Of a stretch of 47,190 nucleotides of DNA, positions 9,966-20,200 are shown one piece after another. Origin of the DNA: Phaeoceros laevis (Eukaryota; Anthocerotophyta; Anthocerotopsida; Notothyladales); NCBI GenBank assembly GCA_049999765.1, contig JBNGIQ010009324.1, positions 1-47,190 of the forward strand, in the 5' to 3' direction. The notes below the pieces were generated by a model. It made no database searches. It saw nothing but the letters and a program-made list of their open reading frames with translations, and was not told the DNA's origin. The first letter of the stretch is position 1, and the number at the start of each line of letters is the position of its first letter. Both the position numbers and the translations under genes were made by a program.

Positions 9966-11044
9966 CGCCATTGCATGGCCCGTCCAACCCATCTACATAT
10001 TGCACTGCGCCACACTGCATAGTACTCGGCAAGCCTCAAATTAGATCAACTCAGTATGAACGGACCTTCAAATGGCCGCTCGCCAGCTCGGTGTGAACGC
10101 CGGGGCCTTAGATGGACTTGTCAGGCATGTCATGGTCAGTATCTTCGGTAGACAGACGATCAATGTAGCGGGTCGCGCACTCTCACGGGCTCACCTAATG
10201 CAACCTGCCGATTGCGATGAGGCCTGCCGGCCAAGGCCAGGTCGGGCCGTGTCATTGACAACGATCCCCGCGCTGGAAAAGGCGTTGCAAGCACCGTTAA
10301 CGTTGCAACTGGGCCATATGGTTCTAAAGTGGCAGGCAGGGAACTGCTGGCCTGCCAGTGGCCTTATAGCCAGCCTAGCCACAAGTTCAATGAGAAACTG
10401 TCACAAGTTCAAAGGACTGACTGCCATGCTCCTCGAGCAAATGCAAAAGGGTGGACGAATTTGCTTACCACAAACTCACTTTTGAGGACTCACCAGATCA
10501 CCATGAGTAAGAAAACCAACAGGCAACTGCATGGCGAGCTAGCTATAAATGGTGCATCCAACCCCATTTCCCTGAGCTGCAAAAGTGACAAGAGCAGTTG
10601 GAAAACGCTACGCAAGCTCAACCTAAACAAGGATCCTGCATCGGACCTCAAACCTCAAAGGGACTTTCAGTTTTGGTTACCTGGACCATTGCAGCATCTA
10701 TCCGTGGAGACCCTGTTTGAGCATCTCTACATAAGCCCAAAAGATGGTCATCATCCTTCCATGGAATCTTAGTTATCTTTGTGCGTGAGCAAAGGAAATA
10801 CAACTCATAGGCCACGCATATCCAATGGTCGCTAGCAGCAATAGGTAGCAAAAGTACTGAAGTCTTCCAATACACTCTACGTTGAAAGAGGACAGATATG
10901 CACCTGCTTTCAGATTGGGTTGCCTGCCGTTCGACTAAACCGTGGTGTGCCATATGCACCAGTATAAAAGAACTTGCGTCAGAGCACCTGCCCAGTGATA
11001 AACAGAACAGCATGTCAAGAAGTTTTGCTATTCCTAAAAGCAAA
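9966..11044. other. No supportable gene
   Basis: Open frames exist on both strands but none matches a family I recognise. On the minus strand about 10880-10690, a stretch reads 'SVLLLPIAASDHWICVAYEL' and runs to a cag/gtaacc donor. It is slightly reminiscent of the His-containing core of Ulp1-like proteases carried by some transposons, but no Cys box is seen. Two short direct repeats (gtaccag-type) are not informative. Confidence 0.45.
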
Positions 11045-11965
11045 AGTGAAGATACAAGCCACCAAGCAGTAATGGCCAACAACCTGCACAGCAACTGGGA
11101 ACATGCTTGGCATTCACCTGTCCTTCCAGAGAAACTGGAGGTGCACGACTTGGCATCCGCATAGACCTCTTTCAAGCGTGAATACAATAACCGTGGAGGC
11201 AGGCAGCCAAACTGCACAATTAACCATCATGATCACTCTATGCCCCAATGCTCAATAATCACTACTTTTTCTCATCTGAGCAAGTGATCAACCTTCAGAT
11301 AGGGGGACAAGATTGTAGTTGCTGGCTTGATAAAAGCTGTTGGATCTCCTTTGGCTTCTCAAATTTGCACACAAAGCTCTGTGGACACAAACAACAAACC
11401 AGGAACATGAACAGAGCCAGTGTGAGGAACCAACGCAAAAACATCCACCTCAGCACTTACCTATAACCACATGATGCCTTGGAAACAGTACTTACAAGTG
11501 AAAGAGGACAATACTTTGTGGGATAGGCTTTCATCAAGCCTCCTCAACGCTTCTGTCTCTCCCCCCCCCAATGGAATGGACTGAACTCCTGTAAAACGTA
11601 AAAAAGGAATTGCCTAAGCAGGAAACTCTCGACTAGCCACTCCGAACGAACTTCATCAAGCCACTTTACAAAGACTTTAAGGTGACAACGGGAGCACAAA
11701 AACGTGACTACCCTTCTTACCCAGCTGAGATCGTGGTAGCCGAGATCCTCCAGAGAGGGAACAGAGACTACTTCGACACCATTTAAATTGTCTGGTGGAC
11801 CAGGTATCCTGGCTGGAGCATCAATCGGAGGTGGGGGTTTGCCAATCAGTTTGCAGAAAGCTTGATATGAAAGAGGGGCATGCCCACCATTCTACGCATT
11901 CAAAAAGTAGGATATCAAGAAATGCTACACCTATGTCCAAATTCCTCAACATATCCCCCCAACAT
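11045..11965 (+). repeat. Dispersed repeat Y, copy 2 with longer left part
   Basis: 11240-11960 parallels 6346-6950, and 11045-11240 is the left part also seen inverted at 9721-9965. Between the shared parts, copy 2 has an extra segment around 11465-11590 that includes a run of nine C. It also carries an in-frame break relative to copy 1. Confidence 0.75.
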
Positions 11966-12300
11966 TTTCAGCAGGCAATATGTAGCATCTGGACCTTATC
12001 AAGCTGAAGATCAGCGTTCCGATAGTCTCATTTGGATCAACAAGCGTGTGACTCACAGGGCAATGTAACTGCACTCCAGCTCCGGTTGCCATCTCTTGCA
12101 GTGAAACCAAATTCCGCAGTTCGAATGGATCAGCCAAGCTGCAACTTGCGTGTCCGAGTTGCTAATTGTTTTCTAGGGCTGTGAGCCCACGTTCACTTTG
12201 CCATCCCTTTTATCGGTGGAGGAAAGCTAATCCCCATTCAGTTACCAGATTTGGGCACAGGCTGTGAAGTCGGTGAGGAAGTGAGCCGTGCGCTGTGAGG
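11966..12300. other. Upstream region of the DUF538 gene with an unassigned minus-strand exon-like piece
   Basis: Minus strand 12137-11975 encodes 'NLVSLQEMATGAGVQLHCPV' and 'DPNETIGTLIFSLIR' without a recognisable family. The rest (12140-12300) presumably holds the DUF538 promoter and 5'UTR. No clear TATA box is seen. Confidence 0.4.
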
Positions 12301-13164
12301 ATGGATTCCATGCTGACCAAGGCCGGGAGTTTCCTGTTTGCTAAGCGAGCTCAGAAAGAGATGGACTCCTTCGGTAATGATCTCAATGTAAGTCTCGCAC
12401 TCCCGCCTTGTGTTGGAACTGGCTGTGCTGATCTCTTGCTTTGCCCGTCCTTAAGAACACATTGAGATGGCGGCTTTTGTGGACTCCAGACAGATTTGAT
12501 CAGATGCAATTTGATTGCATGTTCTGAGAGAACCTTGTTGGTGCTGTCATGCAGTCTATGTCAACGAGCCTGGAGACCAGCGCGAAGAATTTCTTTAACA
12601 AAATGAAAGGTGTGGCTTCCCCCAACTTTTCAAGAAACCCTATGTCGGTGTTGTTGAATCTGGTTGCCCGTAAACTGCATCCAGCTAAAGCCCTTACTTT
12701 TCCTGTCTGTATGGGAAGATACGACCAGCTTGAACACAGATATGCCAATTGTAAAAAACTCTTAACAGTTCCATGGGCTTGCAGGGAAGATTCAGAAGCC
12801 CTTGCCGGAGCTGCTACAGAGTTTCGATCTCCCAAAGGGCCTCTTTCCGAGAAATGCTACCAACTATGAATTCGACGAGGCCACAGGTAAACTGGCTGTG
12901 TTCGTCCCAGAAATCTGCGAGGTTGGGTTCAGGGATGGTTCTGTGGTGAGATATGCAGTAAAAGTCACTGGCACTCTTACAAAGGGGAAGCTCTCCGACA
13001 TCGAGGGGTTGAAAACGAAGTTTGTATTTTGGATCAAAGTGACCATGATCTCCATGGATGAGCCTCCGGCTGACAAGGTATATTTCCATGTGGGCATGAG
13101 GAGAGGAAGACCCAAGGTTGCCTATGAGAGTCTCCGCGATGGGATTGAAGTTGACGAATTTTGA
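12301..13164 (+). CDS. DUF538 family protein
   Basis: Three exons: 12301-12387, 12555-12609 and 12785-13164 (TGA at 13162-13164). Introns are 12388-12554 and 12610-12784, both GT-AG, and the splice phases join cleanly into 173 residues. The N-terminus 'MDSMLTKAGSFLFAKRAQKE' and the core 'KIQKPLPELLQSFDLPKGLF', 'PRNATNYEFDEATGKLAVFV', 'ICEVGFRDGSVVRYAV' and 'KLSDIEGLKTKFVFWIKVT' match the plant-specific DUF538 family, which forms a BPI-like beta fold. Members are small cytosolic or secreted proteins linked in the literature to stress responses; no biochemical activity is agreed. This member has no signal peptide, like the At5g37070-type subgroup with a long N-terminal helix. It looks intact. 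Confidence 0.93.
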
Positions 13165-13181
13165 CTGGGAACATCACAAAG

Positions 13182-13254
13182 CGGAATCCATGCAGAACCC
13201 ACACTATGTCCACACAACCGTGGCGGACCTAGTATGAATTCTGCATGGATTCCG
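13182..13254 (+). other. Inverted repeat (16-bp arms) just after the DUF538 stop
   Basis: cggaatccatgcagaa at 13182-13197 is perfectly complementary to ttctgcatggattccg at 13239-13254, with 41 nt between. It starts 17 nt after the stop codon, so it would form a hairpin in the 3'UTR of the DUF538 transcript. Confidence 0.85.
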
Positions 13255-13591
13255 GGAGTCTGCTTCCATGATGGCGGAAATAATGCAGAGATCAGGCGAG
13301 ATTCTTGCAGGTTCAAGCAACCTTCTCTGTTTCTAAAACATGAAGATATAAATGAAACATAAAATTAGGATATAGTGTATACTGTATGGGGCTAAAACTT
13401 CAAAGTGAGGACTTCCGAAAAGGCCTTGGTCAGAAGTTTTACTGAGCTGGGATGCCTTCTACTCGCACAGTACTACGAGTTCGAGGCTATGCCTGCTGGT
13501 CATGGCCCCTGGAGGCCCTCACAGCACGGCCTTGGGGTCCTTGCAGGGCCGGATCGAAGATGAGTCGGGACGAACACTTCGCATACATTTA

Positions 13592-13667
13592 CCAGACAAG
13601 TGCCAAGTACTACGTCACCTTCAAGTAGTCCAGACAAGTGCCAAGTGCTACGTCACCTTCAAGTAGT
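13592..13667. repeat. 38-bp tandem duplication
   Basis: ccagacaagtgccaagtact plus acgtcaccttcaagtagt occurs twice in a row, differing by one base (tact/tgct). The rest of 13255-14021 shows no gene. A 13-bp tandem repeat (acacgacacggt) is at 13866-13889. Confidence 0.93.
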
Positions 13668-14021
13668 CCTCTTTGAGGATCCCTGAATGCAGCTGCCTGC
13701 CTTGCTGAAGAAGCCTTCAGGAGGCAAACATAAGTAACACGGTTTGCTAAAATTAGGCGTCCAGCAGCTCCTGCTTCTTTACTTGCAGAGGATGCGAGCG
13801 CCTGGGGCCGAGCCCGTGCTCAGCATATACCCGTTTATCATGGCATTTTTCCGACGAAACCAAACACGACACGGTACACGACACGGTATTACATATGAGC
13901 AGATTTTGAATTTAATCACAGCATCACAGCGACGCAAAGGCGAAAAGCTTTGTCCCCGTCGGAACTGCCCGTTGGAAACAAAGCATGATAGTCCACGCCA
14001 GCTCGAGAGCCTGGTGGACTG

Positions 14022-16676
14022 ATGGCTTCCAGCCCTCTGAAGCTGGACGGCCGTGTGACTGGCCCAGCCTGGACTTCCGGCACCCGACCAGTCTCTGCAC
14101 TCCGGGGCGTGCAAAGGGTAGCACCTCAGACTGGTGGGTTCGAAGCTTTGAGCCAAGTAGCAGGTAAGGAATGGTGTGGGAAAAGCCAAGCAGAAACTGG
14201 AGGAGGAAGAGGAGCTTCAGTGCATGCTGGAGAGGAAGACATGCGTCCACAAGAGGCGCAGAATATTTTGTGGAAAAAGTTTTTCGCAGATTCCTCACAG
14301 TGGTGGGACGACAGACGCAGCAAGCCAACTCCCCGGCATCCTGATTTTAAGCACAAGAAGCTCAGGGTCGCCCTGTGGCTGAACGATAGGCACAAGCCTG
14401 CTTGGGTGGATAACCAGCTGGCTATGTGGGACGCTGGGATAAAGGGGCCTCCTGATTCTGTGTCCACCTCAGTTGAAGGGCACGGAGTGTCTGCAGCGCG
14501 TGATGGCCGTTTAGAGGTTGAAATGTGCAGTGAGCTGTGTGAGAATGGACGAATAACTGACGCTGTGGATGCGTTGGACCTTGTGGTGCAAAAAGGATAC
14601 TATGTACACAACAGTCTCTTCTACCGGCTCCTCAAGAGATGCATCGCAAACAAGGACCTGGTCGAGGGCAAACGCATTCATGCTCTTAGTATCAAAAGCG
14701 GGTATGAAGGTAACGCATTCTTGGCCACCCACCTCATCGGTCTATATGCTTCACATGGGAGGTTGGAGGATGCAATGGGAGTCTTTTGCAAGGTCCCTAC
14801 GCCGAGCTCCTATAATTGGGCTACTATCATATTCGCTTATGCTAGGCGTGGAGAGGCTGCTCAGGCTATACGACTGTACAAACAGATGTGTAAATCAGGC
14901 ATTATGCCTTACAACCATATTTATGTAGCAGTTCTAAAAGCTTGCGCCACTGCAGGAGATTTGGTTGCCGGCAAGGAGGTCCATGCCCATATTCTTGCCA
15001 GCCCAGGGGAGTCAGGTATTTTTGTCCAGACAGCTCTGCTTGCTATGTATGCACAGTGTGGCAGCTTAGAGGATGCCCGGAGAGTGTTTGACAGGCTTCC
15101 AGGGCGAGATGTGGTTACATGGAATGCCATGATTGCAGGGTATGCACAGCAGGGGTTGGGTCAGGAAGCCCTTAGTCTTTACAGCAGTATGCAACAGGAA
15201 GGACTCTGTCCACCAAATTTTGTTACATTTACATCCCTCCTGCAGGCATGTGCGAGTGTAGGTGTAGGAGCTCTGCATGACGGAAAGCTGCTGCATGCAA
15301 AGATTAAGGAACGGGGACTGCAAGAGGATGTGGTTCTAGGTGGCAGCTTGGTCAATATGTATGCGAAGTGCGGGAGTTTAGAGGATGCCCGCAGAGTGTT
15401 TGACATACTTCCAGCCAGGGATGTTGTCACATGGACAGCGATGATTGCAGGTTATGTCCAGCAGGGGATGGGTCAGGAAGCCCTTGATCTTTACAGCAGT
15501 ATGCAACTTGAAGGCCTCATCATTCCCAATATTGTTACTTATGTGTGCCTGCTGCAAGCGTGTGCTAATGTAGGTGTAGAAGTTCTGCCTGTGGGAGAGC
15601 AGCTCCATGCACAGATGAAGGAACGAGGATTGGAAAATGATGTGGTTCTAGGTGGCAGCTTGGTGAACATGTATGCAAAGTGTGGCAGCGTAGAGGCTGC
15701 TCGTGCCGTGTTTGACAGGCTTCCAGAAAGGAATTTGGTGGCATGGAATGCGATGCTTACAGGTTATGTCCAGCAGGGAATGGGTCAGGAAGCCCTTAGT
15801 CTCTACAGTAGCATGCAAAAAGAAGGGATCATGCCCCCAGATTCTGTTACCTTTGTATGCGTGCTACAGGCCTGTGCAATTGTTGGAGCTCTACCTTTGG
15901 GAAGGCAGTGCCATGCACAGATTGAGGCACAAGGACTGCAATCTGATGTTGTTGTGGGGGCCGCCCTGGTGAATATGTATGCAAAATGTGGGAGCGTTTT
16001 GGATGCACAGCAGGTGTTTGATGCATTGCATGAAAGAACCACCGAGGCATGGAGTGCACTGATTGGTGGATATACCCGCCAGGGAGATAGTCAGGTTGTG
16101 TTTGACTTGTTTGACAGGATGAGAGAGGAAGGTATACAGCCAGATGGGATTGCTTTTGTTAATGTGCTCACAGTGTGCAGTCATGTGGGTCTAGTAGACA
16201 AAGGCCGAAAGTACTTCGAGTCCATGAGGACAGATTATGGGATCCGTCCCTCCATAGAGCATTACATGTGCATGATGGATCTTCTAGGTCGTGCAGGTCA
16301 TCTGGACGAGGCGCTACAGATTGCCAAGACCATGCCCCTCTCAGCTGATAATGCAGTATGGCACACGCTGTTAGGTGCCTGCCTGAAGTGGAATAACGTT
16401 GAGATTGGGCAACAGGCCTTTGAGTTCGCAGAAAGGTTGGACGGAAAAGATGCCGCATCTTATGTGTTGATGTCGCACATTTATGCAAGGGCTCGGATGT
16501 GGGAGGAGGCAAAGGAGATGCAGGCAAGGAGAAAGGAATGTGGGGCGTTGAAGAAGCCAGGCCAGAGCTGGTGGACTGACATGGGCGGAGTGGTGCACAC
16601 GTTTGGTGTGGGAGACAAGAACGACCCTGAGAGTCAAGAAATTTTTGCGAGGCTGGAACCATTTATCTCCAGATAA
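14022..16676 (+). CDS. PDF-motif PPR protein, PLS class, ends in E region (no DYW)
   Basis: Intronless, 884 residues. The N-terminal part 'MASSPLKLDG' and 'TGGFEALS' is shared with the next paralogue. Residues 82-139 hold 'WWDDRR', 'RHPDFKHK', 'ALWL' and 'WVDNQL', the PDF motif of plant organellar ssDNA-binding (OSB) proteins. From about residue 165 follow PLS PPR triplets, anchored by LYASHG/MYAQCG/MYAKCG at 14742, 15044, 15357, 15669 and 15975 (five triplets, about 312 nt each). The E1/E2 region ('AASYVLMSHIYARARMWEEA') and the 'KKPGQSWW' box follow. The protein stops soon after 'GVGDKNDPES' at TAA 16674-16676, where its paralogues run on into DYW. PLS proteins bind organellar transcripts for C-to-U editing. 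An E-type protein would need a DYW partner in trans. The truncation comes from sequence change around 16655-16700, so this may be a recent loss. Confidence 0.9.
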   Translation: MASSPLKLDGRVTGPAWTSGTRPVSALRGVQRVAPQTGGFEALSQVAGKEWCGKSQAETGGGRGASVHAGEEDMRPQEAQNILWKKFFADSSQWWDDRRSKPTPRHPDFKHKKLRVALWLNDRHKPAWVDNQLAMWDAGIKGPPDSVSTSVEGHGVSAARDGRLEVEMCSELCENGRITDAVDALDLVVQKGYYVHNSLFYRLLKRCIANKDLVEGKRIHALSIKSGYEGNAFLATHLIGLYASHGRLEDAMGVFCKVPTPSSYNWATIIFAYARRGEAAQAIRLYKQMCKSGIMPYNHIYVAVLKACATAGDLVAGKEVHAHILASPGESGIFVQTALLAMYAQCGSLEDARRVFDRLPGRDVVTWNAMIAGYAQQGLGQEALSLYSSMQQEGLCPPNFVTFTSLLQACASVGVGALHDGKLLHAKIKERGLQEDVVLGGSLVNMYAKCGSLEDARRVFDILPARDVVTWTAMIAGYVQQGMGQEALDLYSSMQLEGLIIPNIVTYVCLLQACANVGVEVLPVGEQLHAQMKERGLENDVVLGGSLVNMYAKCGSVEAARAVFDRLPERNLVAWNAMLTGYVQQGMGQEALSLYSSMQKEGIMPPDSVTFVCVLQACAIVGALPLGRQCHAQIEAQGLQSDVVVGAALVNMYAKCGSVLDAQQVFDALHERTTEAWSALIGGYTRQGDSQVVFDLFDRMREEGIQPDGIAFVNVLTVCSHVGLVDKGRKYFESMRTDYGIRPSIEHYMCMMDLLGRAGHLDEALQIAKTMPLSADNAVWHTLLGACLKWNNVEIGQQAFEFAERLDGKDAASYVLMSHIYARARMWEEAKEMQARRKECGALKKPGQSWWTDMGGVVHTFGVGDKNDPESQEIFARLEPFISR

Positions 16677-16900
16677 GGAAAGAAGGATATGTGACGCCTC
16701 GTCACGCGTCAAGTGGAGATGCAGCATATATCCTTGTGCTAAGCAAGCAAGCTTATGCAAAATTGTTCTTTGGTGCCCAAGATGGGCCCTGGATTTGATC
16801 TCAAGGAATGGCAAATGTGGGAGCCTGGTGAAAGCTGCGGAGCTATTTGATCAGGTTGTGGTCACACCTGGTACACATGGAGAAACATGTGCATAAAACT
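16677..16900 (+). pseudogene. Decayed tail of the first PPR gene
   Basis: Just past the stop, 'RKEGYV' is legible one frame away (about 16672-16690), where intact paralogues have KKEGYV ahead of the DYW domain. It is followed by 'GDAAYILVLSKQAYAK'. At 16800-16880 comes 'NGKCGSLVKAAELFDQV', a PPR-like piece. The HSE and CSCGDYW parts are absent. This shows the DYW domain was lost by rearrangement and not by a single stop. Confidence 0.6.
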
Positions 16901-17282
16901 TTCTCCAGATGTTCAGCCGTTACGTGTTGGTGGAGAGCAAGACTGCGCTGTACACTTGCTGCAGACACATGAAGCTTTGCGTACCATTAAAATCACACAG
17001 AGCCCTTGAATACGGTACAAGAGTTCTAAGCTGAAATGAGTCAAAAGAACACACCAGAGCCTTATTCTTCCACACACGCAACCGACTTGCGAAGGATCTG
17101 TTTCGCTGAGAGGGTTCTACTCTTCTGGAGGGCTTGAAGGGAATCTTACGGGCAACAGCATGTTAGATATAGTGGGATGTGAATTTGGTGGTGGCGGTTG
17201 GGTTTCAAACCTTCCGGAGGCCCAACCAGATGATGCACCCTAGTCATGGACAACGGAGGAGCCAGAGTATCCTGCTGCCCTG
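16901..17282. other. Intergenic region upstream of the second PPR gene
   Basis: No gene seen. It presumably holds the 5' region of the 17283 gene. No TATA box is convincing. Confidence 0.6.
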
Positions 17283-20200
17283 ATGGCTTCTAGCCCGTTG
17301 CAGCTGGATGTCGGTACTCTGGCGGCCTTCGCAGCGCCGTGCGCGCACGAACTGGTACCTCAGACTGGTGACGGGTTTGAAGCCCTCAGCCACTTAGCGC
17401 GGAATGGGTGGTTGGGAGAGCAAAGAATGCCTCCAGAAGAGCTGTCGTTCTTCTCAGATCCGACACATTGGTGGGACAAAAGATGGAGAAAGCTCACTTC
17501 CCGGCATCCTGATTTTAAGCACAAGACATTCTCCCTGTGGCTCATCGATCGGTACCCTGCTTGGGTGGACGAGCAGCTAGCTGCGCGGGAAGCTGGCATT
17601 AAAGCACCTCCTGATTCTGTATCCAGCTCAGGTAGAGAGCCAGGAGCTTTTGCAGCGGATGAGGGCCGTTCGGAGATAGAAATGTGCAGTAGACTATGTG
17701 AGGACGGACGGATCACCGACGCTGTGGACGCGTTGACCCCTCTGGTGCACAAAGGATGCCATGTAAACAACAATCTTTTCTATCGTATCCTCAAGAGGTG
17801 CATCGCAAACAAGGACCTGGCTACGGGCAGACGGATTCATGCTCTCACGGTCAAATGTGGGTACCAAGGTGACGCATTCTTGGCCACCCACCTAATTGGC
17901 CTGTATGCTTCACATGGGAGGTTGGAGGAAGCATTGAGGGTCTTTTCCAAAGTCCCTACGCCGAGCTCCCAGAATTGGGCTACCATCATATTTGCCTATG
18001 CTAGACGTGGAGAGGCTGCCCAGGCTATACGACTGTACAGACAGATGCGCGAGTTAGCCATTAATCCCCACGACCATGTATATGTAGCAGTTCTGAAGGC
18101 TTGTGCCACTGCGGGAGATTTAGTTGCCGGCAAGGAGGTCCATGCTCATATTCTTGCTAATCCAGGACAGCCAGGTATTTTTGTTCAAACGGGTCTGCTT
18201 GCTATGTACGCACAGTGCGGTAGCTTAGAGGATGCTCGCAGAGTGTTTGACAGAATTCCAGAGCGAGATGTCGTAACATGGAATGCGATGATTGCAGGTT
18301 ATTCACAACAGGGGAAGGGTCAGGAGGCCCTATGCCTTTACAGCAGTATGCAACAGGAAGGCCTCTGTCAACCAGATTCTGTCACGTTTACATCCCTGCT
18401 GCAGGCATGTGCCAGTGTAGATGTAGGAGCTCTGCATGAGGGGAAGCAGCTGCATGCACAGATTGAAGAACGAGGACTCCGACTTGATGTGGTTCTTGGC
18501 AATAGCTTGGTCAACATGTATGCAAAGTGTGGTAGCTTAGAGGATGCTCGCAGAGTGTTTGACGCTCTTCAAGAGCGAGATGTCGTCACTTGGAATTCGA
18601 TAATTTCAGGTTATGCACAGCAGGGGATGGGTCAGGAAGCCCTTGACCTTTACAGCAGTATGCGACACGAAGCCCACTGTCTTCCTAACTCTGTTACATT
18701 TACATCCCTCCTGCAGGCATGTGCCAGTGTAGGTGTAGGAGCTCTTCATGAGGGAAAACAACTGCATGCAAACATCAAAGAACGAGGACTGCAAGACGAT
18801 CTAGTGCTAGCTGGCAGCTTGGTGAACATGTACGCAAAGTGTGGGAACTTGGAGGATGCGCGCAGCTTGTTTGACATACTTCCAGCCAGGGATGTTGTCA
18901 CATGGACCGCATTGATTGCAGGTTATGTCCAGCAGGGAATGGGTCAGGAAGCGCTTAGTCTTTATGGCAGGATGCAACTTGAAGGCCTCACTCCTCCCAA
19001 TGTTGTTACATATGTATGCTTGCTGCAAGCATGTGCCAGTGTAGGTGTAGAAGCTCTGCATGTGGGAAAGCAGCTCCATACGAATATCAAAGTACAGGGA
19101 CTGCAAAACGATGTGGTTCTTGGTGGCAGCTTAGTAAACATGTATGCAAAGTGTGGGAGCTTAGAGGATGCTCGCAGTTTGTTTGACAGACTTCCAGACA
19201 GGAATGTGGTGACATGGAATGCGATGCTCACAGGCTATGTCCGGCAGGGGATTGTTCAGGAAGGCCTTAGTCTTTACAGCAGTATGCAACTCGAAGGTGT
19301 CACGGCCCCCAATTCTGTTACATATGTATGCATTTTGCAAGCATGTGCAGCTTTAGCAGCTTTGCCTCGCGGAAAGCAGCTGCATGCAGAGATTGAGGAA
19401 AGAGGGATGCAAGCTGATTTAGTTGTAGGTGCAGCACTGGTAAATATGTATGCAAAGTGCGGGGACATGTTTCAATCACAACAAGTGTTTGATTCGTTGG
19501 CTGAAAGAACCGTTGAGGCTTGGGGTGCACTTATTACTGGATATGCCCACCAAGGAAACAGCGATGTGGTATTTGAATTGCTTGACAGGATGAGACTGGA
19601 AGGCATACAGCCTGATAGCGTCACCTTTCTTAGTGTGCTGACAGTGTGCAGTCATGCAGGCCTTGTGAACAAAGGCCGAGAGTACTTTGAGGCAATGAGG
19701 ACAGATTATGGCATCAGTGCAACCATAGAGCACTTCACGTGCATGATAGATCTTCTGGGTCGTGCAGGTCATCTCGACGATGCGCTACAGTTGGCCAGGA
19801 CCATGCATTTCCCACCTAATGACGTAATGTGGCATACTCTGTTAGGCGCTTGTTGGAAGTGGAAGAACGTTGAGATTGGGCAACAGGCATTTGAGGGTGC
19901 ACTAAGCGTGGATGAAAATGATGCTGCATCTTACGTGTTGATGGCCAACATCTATGCAAGCGCTCAAATGTGGGAGGCTGCGCAGGAGATGCAAGCAAAG
20001 AGAAAGAAATTGGGTGCCTGGAAGAAACCAGGCCAGAGCTGGTGGACTGACATGGGTGGAGTGGTGCATACTTTTGTTGTTGGGGACAAGAAGCATTCTG
20101 AGAGTGTCGGCATATACACAAGGCTGGAACAGCTAGTACCCAAAATGAAGAAGGAAGGATATGTGCCACTCCTGCACTCGTCATTACGGGATATATCTGA

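Noticed and set aside
10072-10485. Plus-strand 137-codon frame
   Set aside because: No family resemblance, no splice context, and surrounded by dispersed repeats; probably chance.
10648-10900. Minus-strand stretch with LLLPIAASDHWICV resembling a Ulp1-type protease core
   Set aside because: Only one short phrase matches. No catalytic Cys/Asp context or transposon ends are seen.
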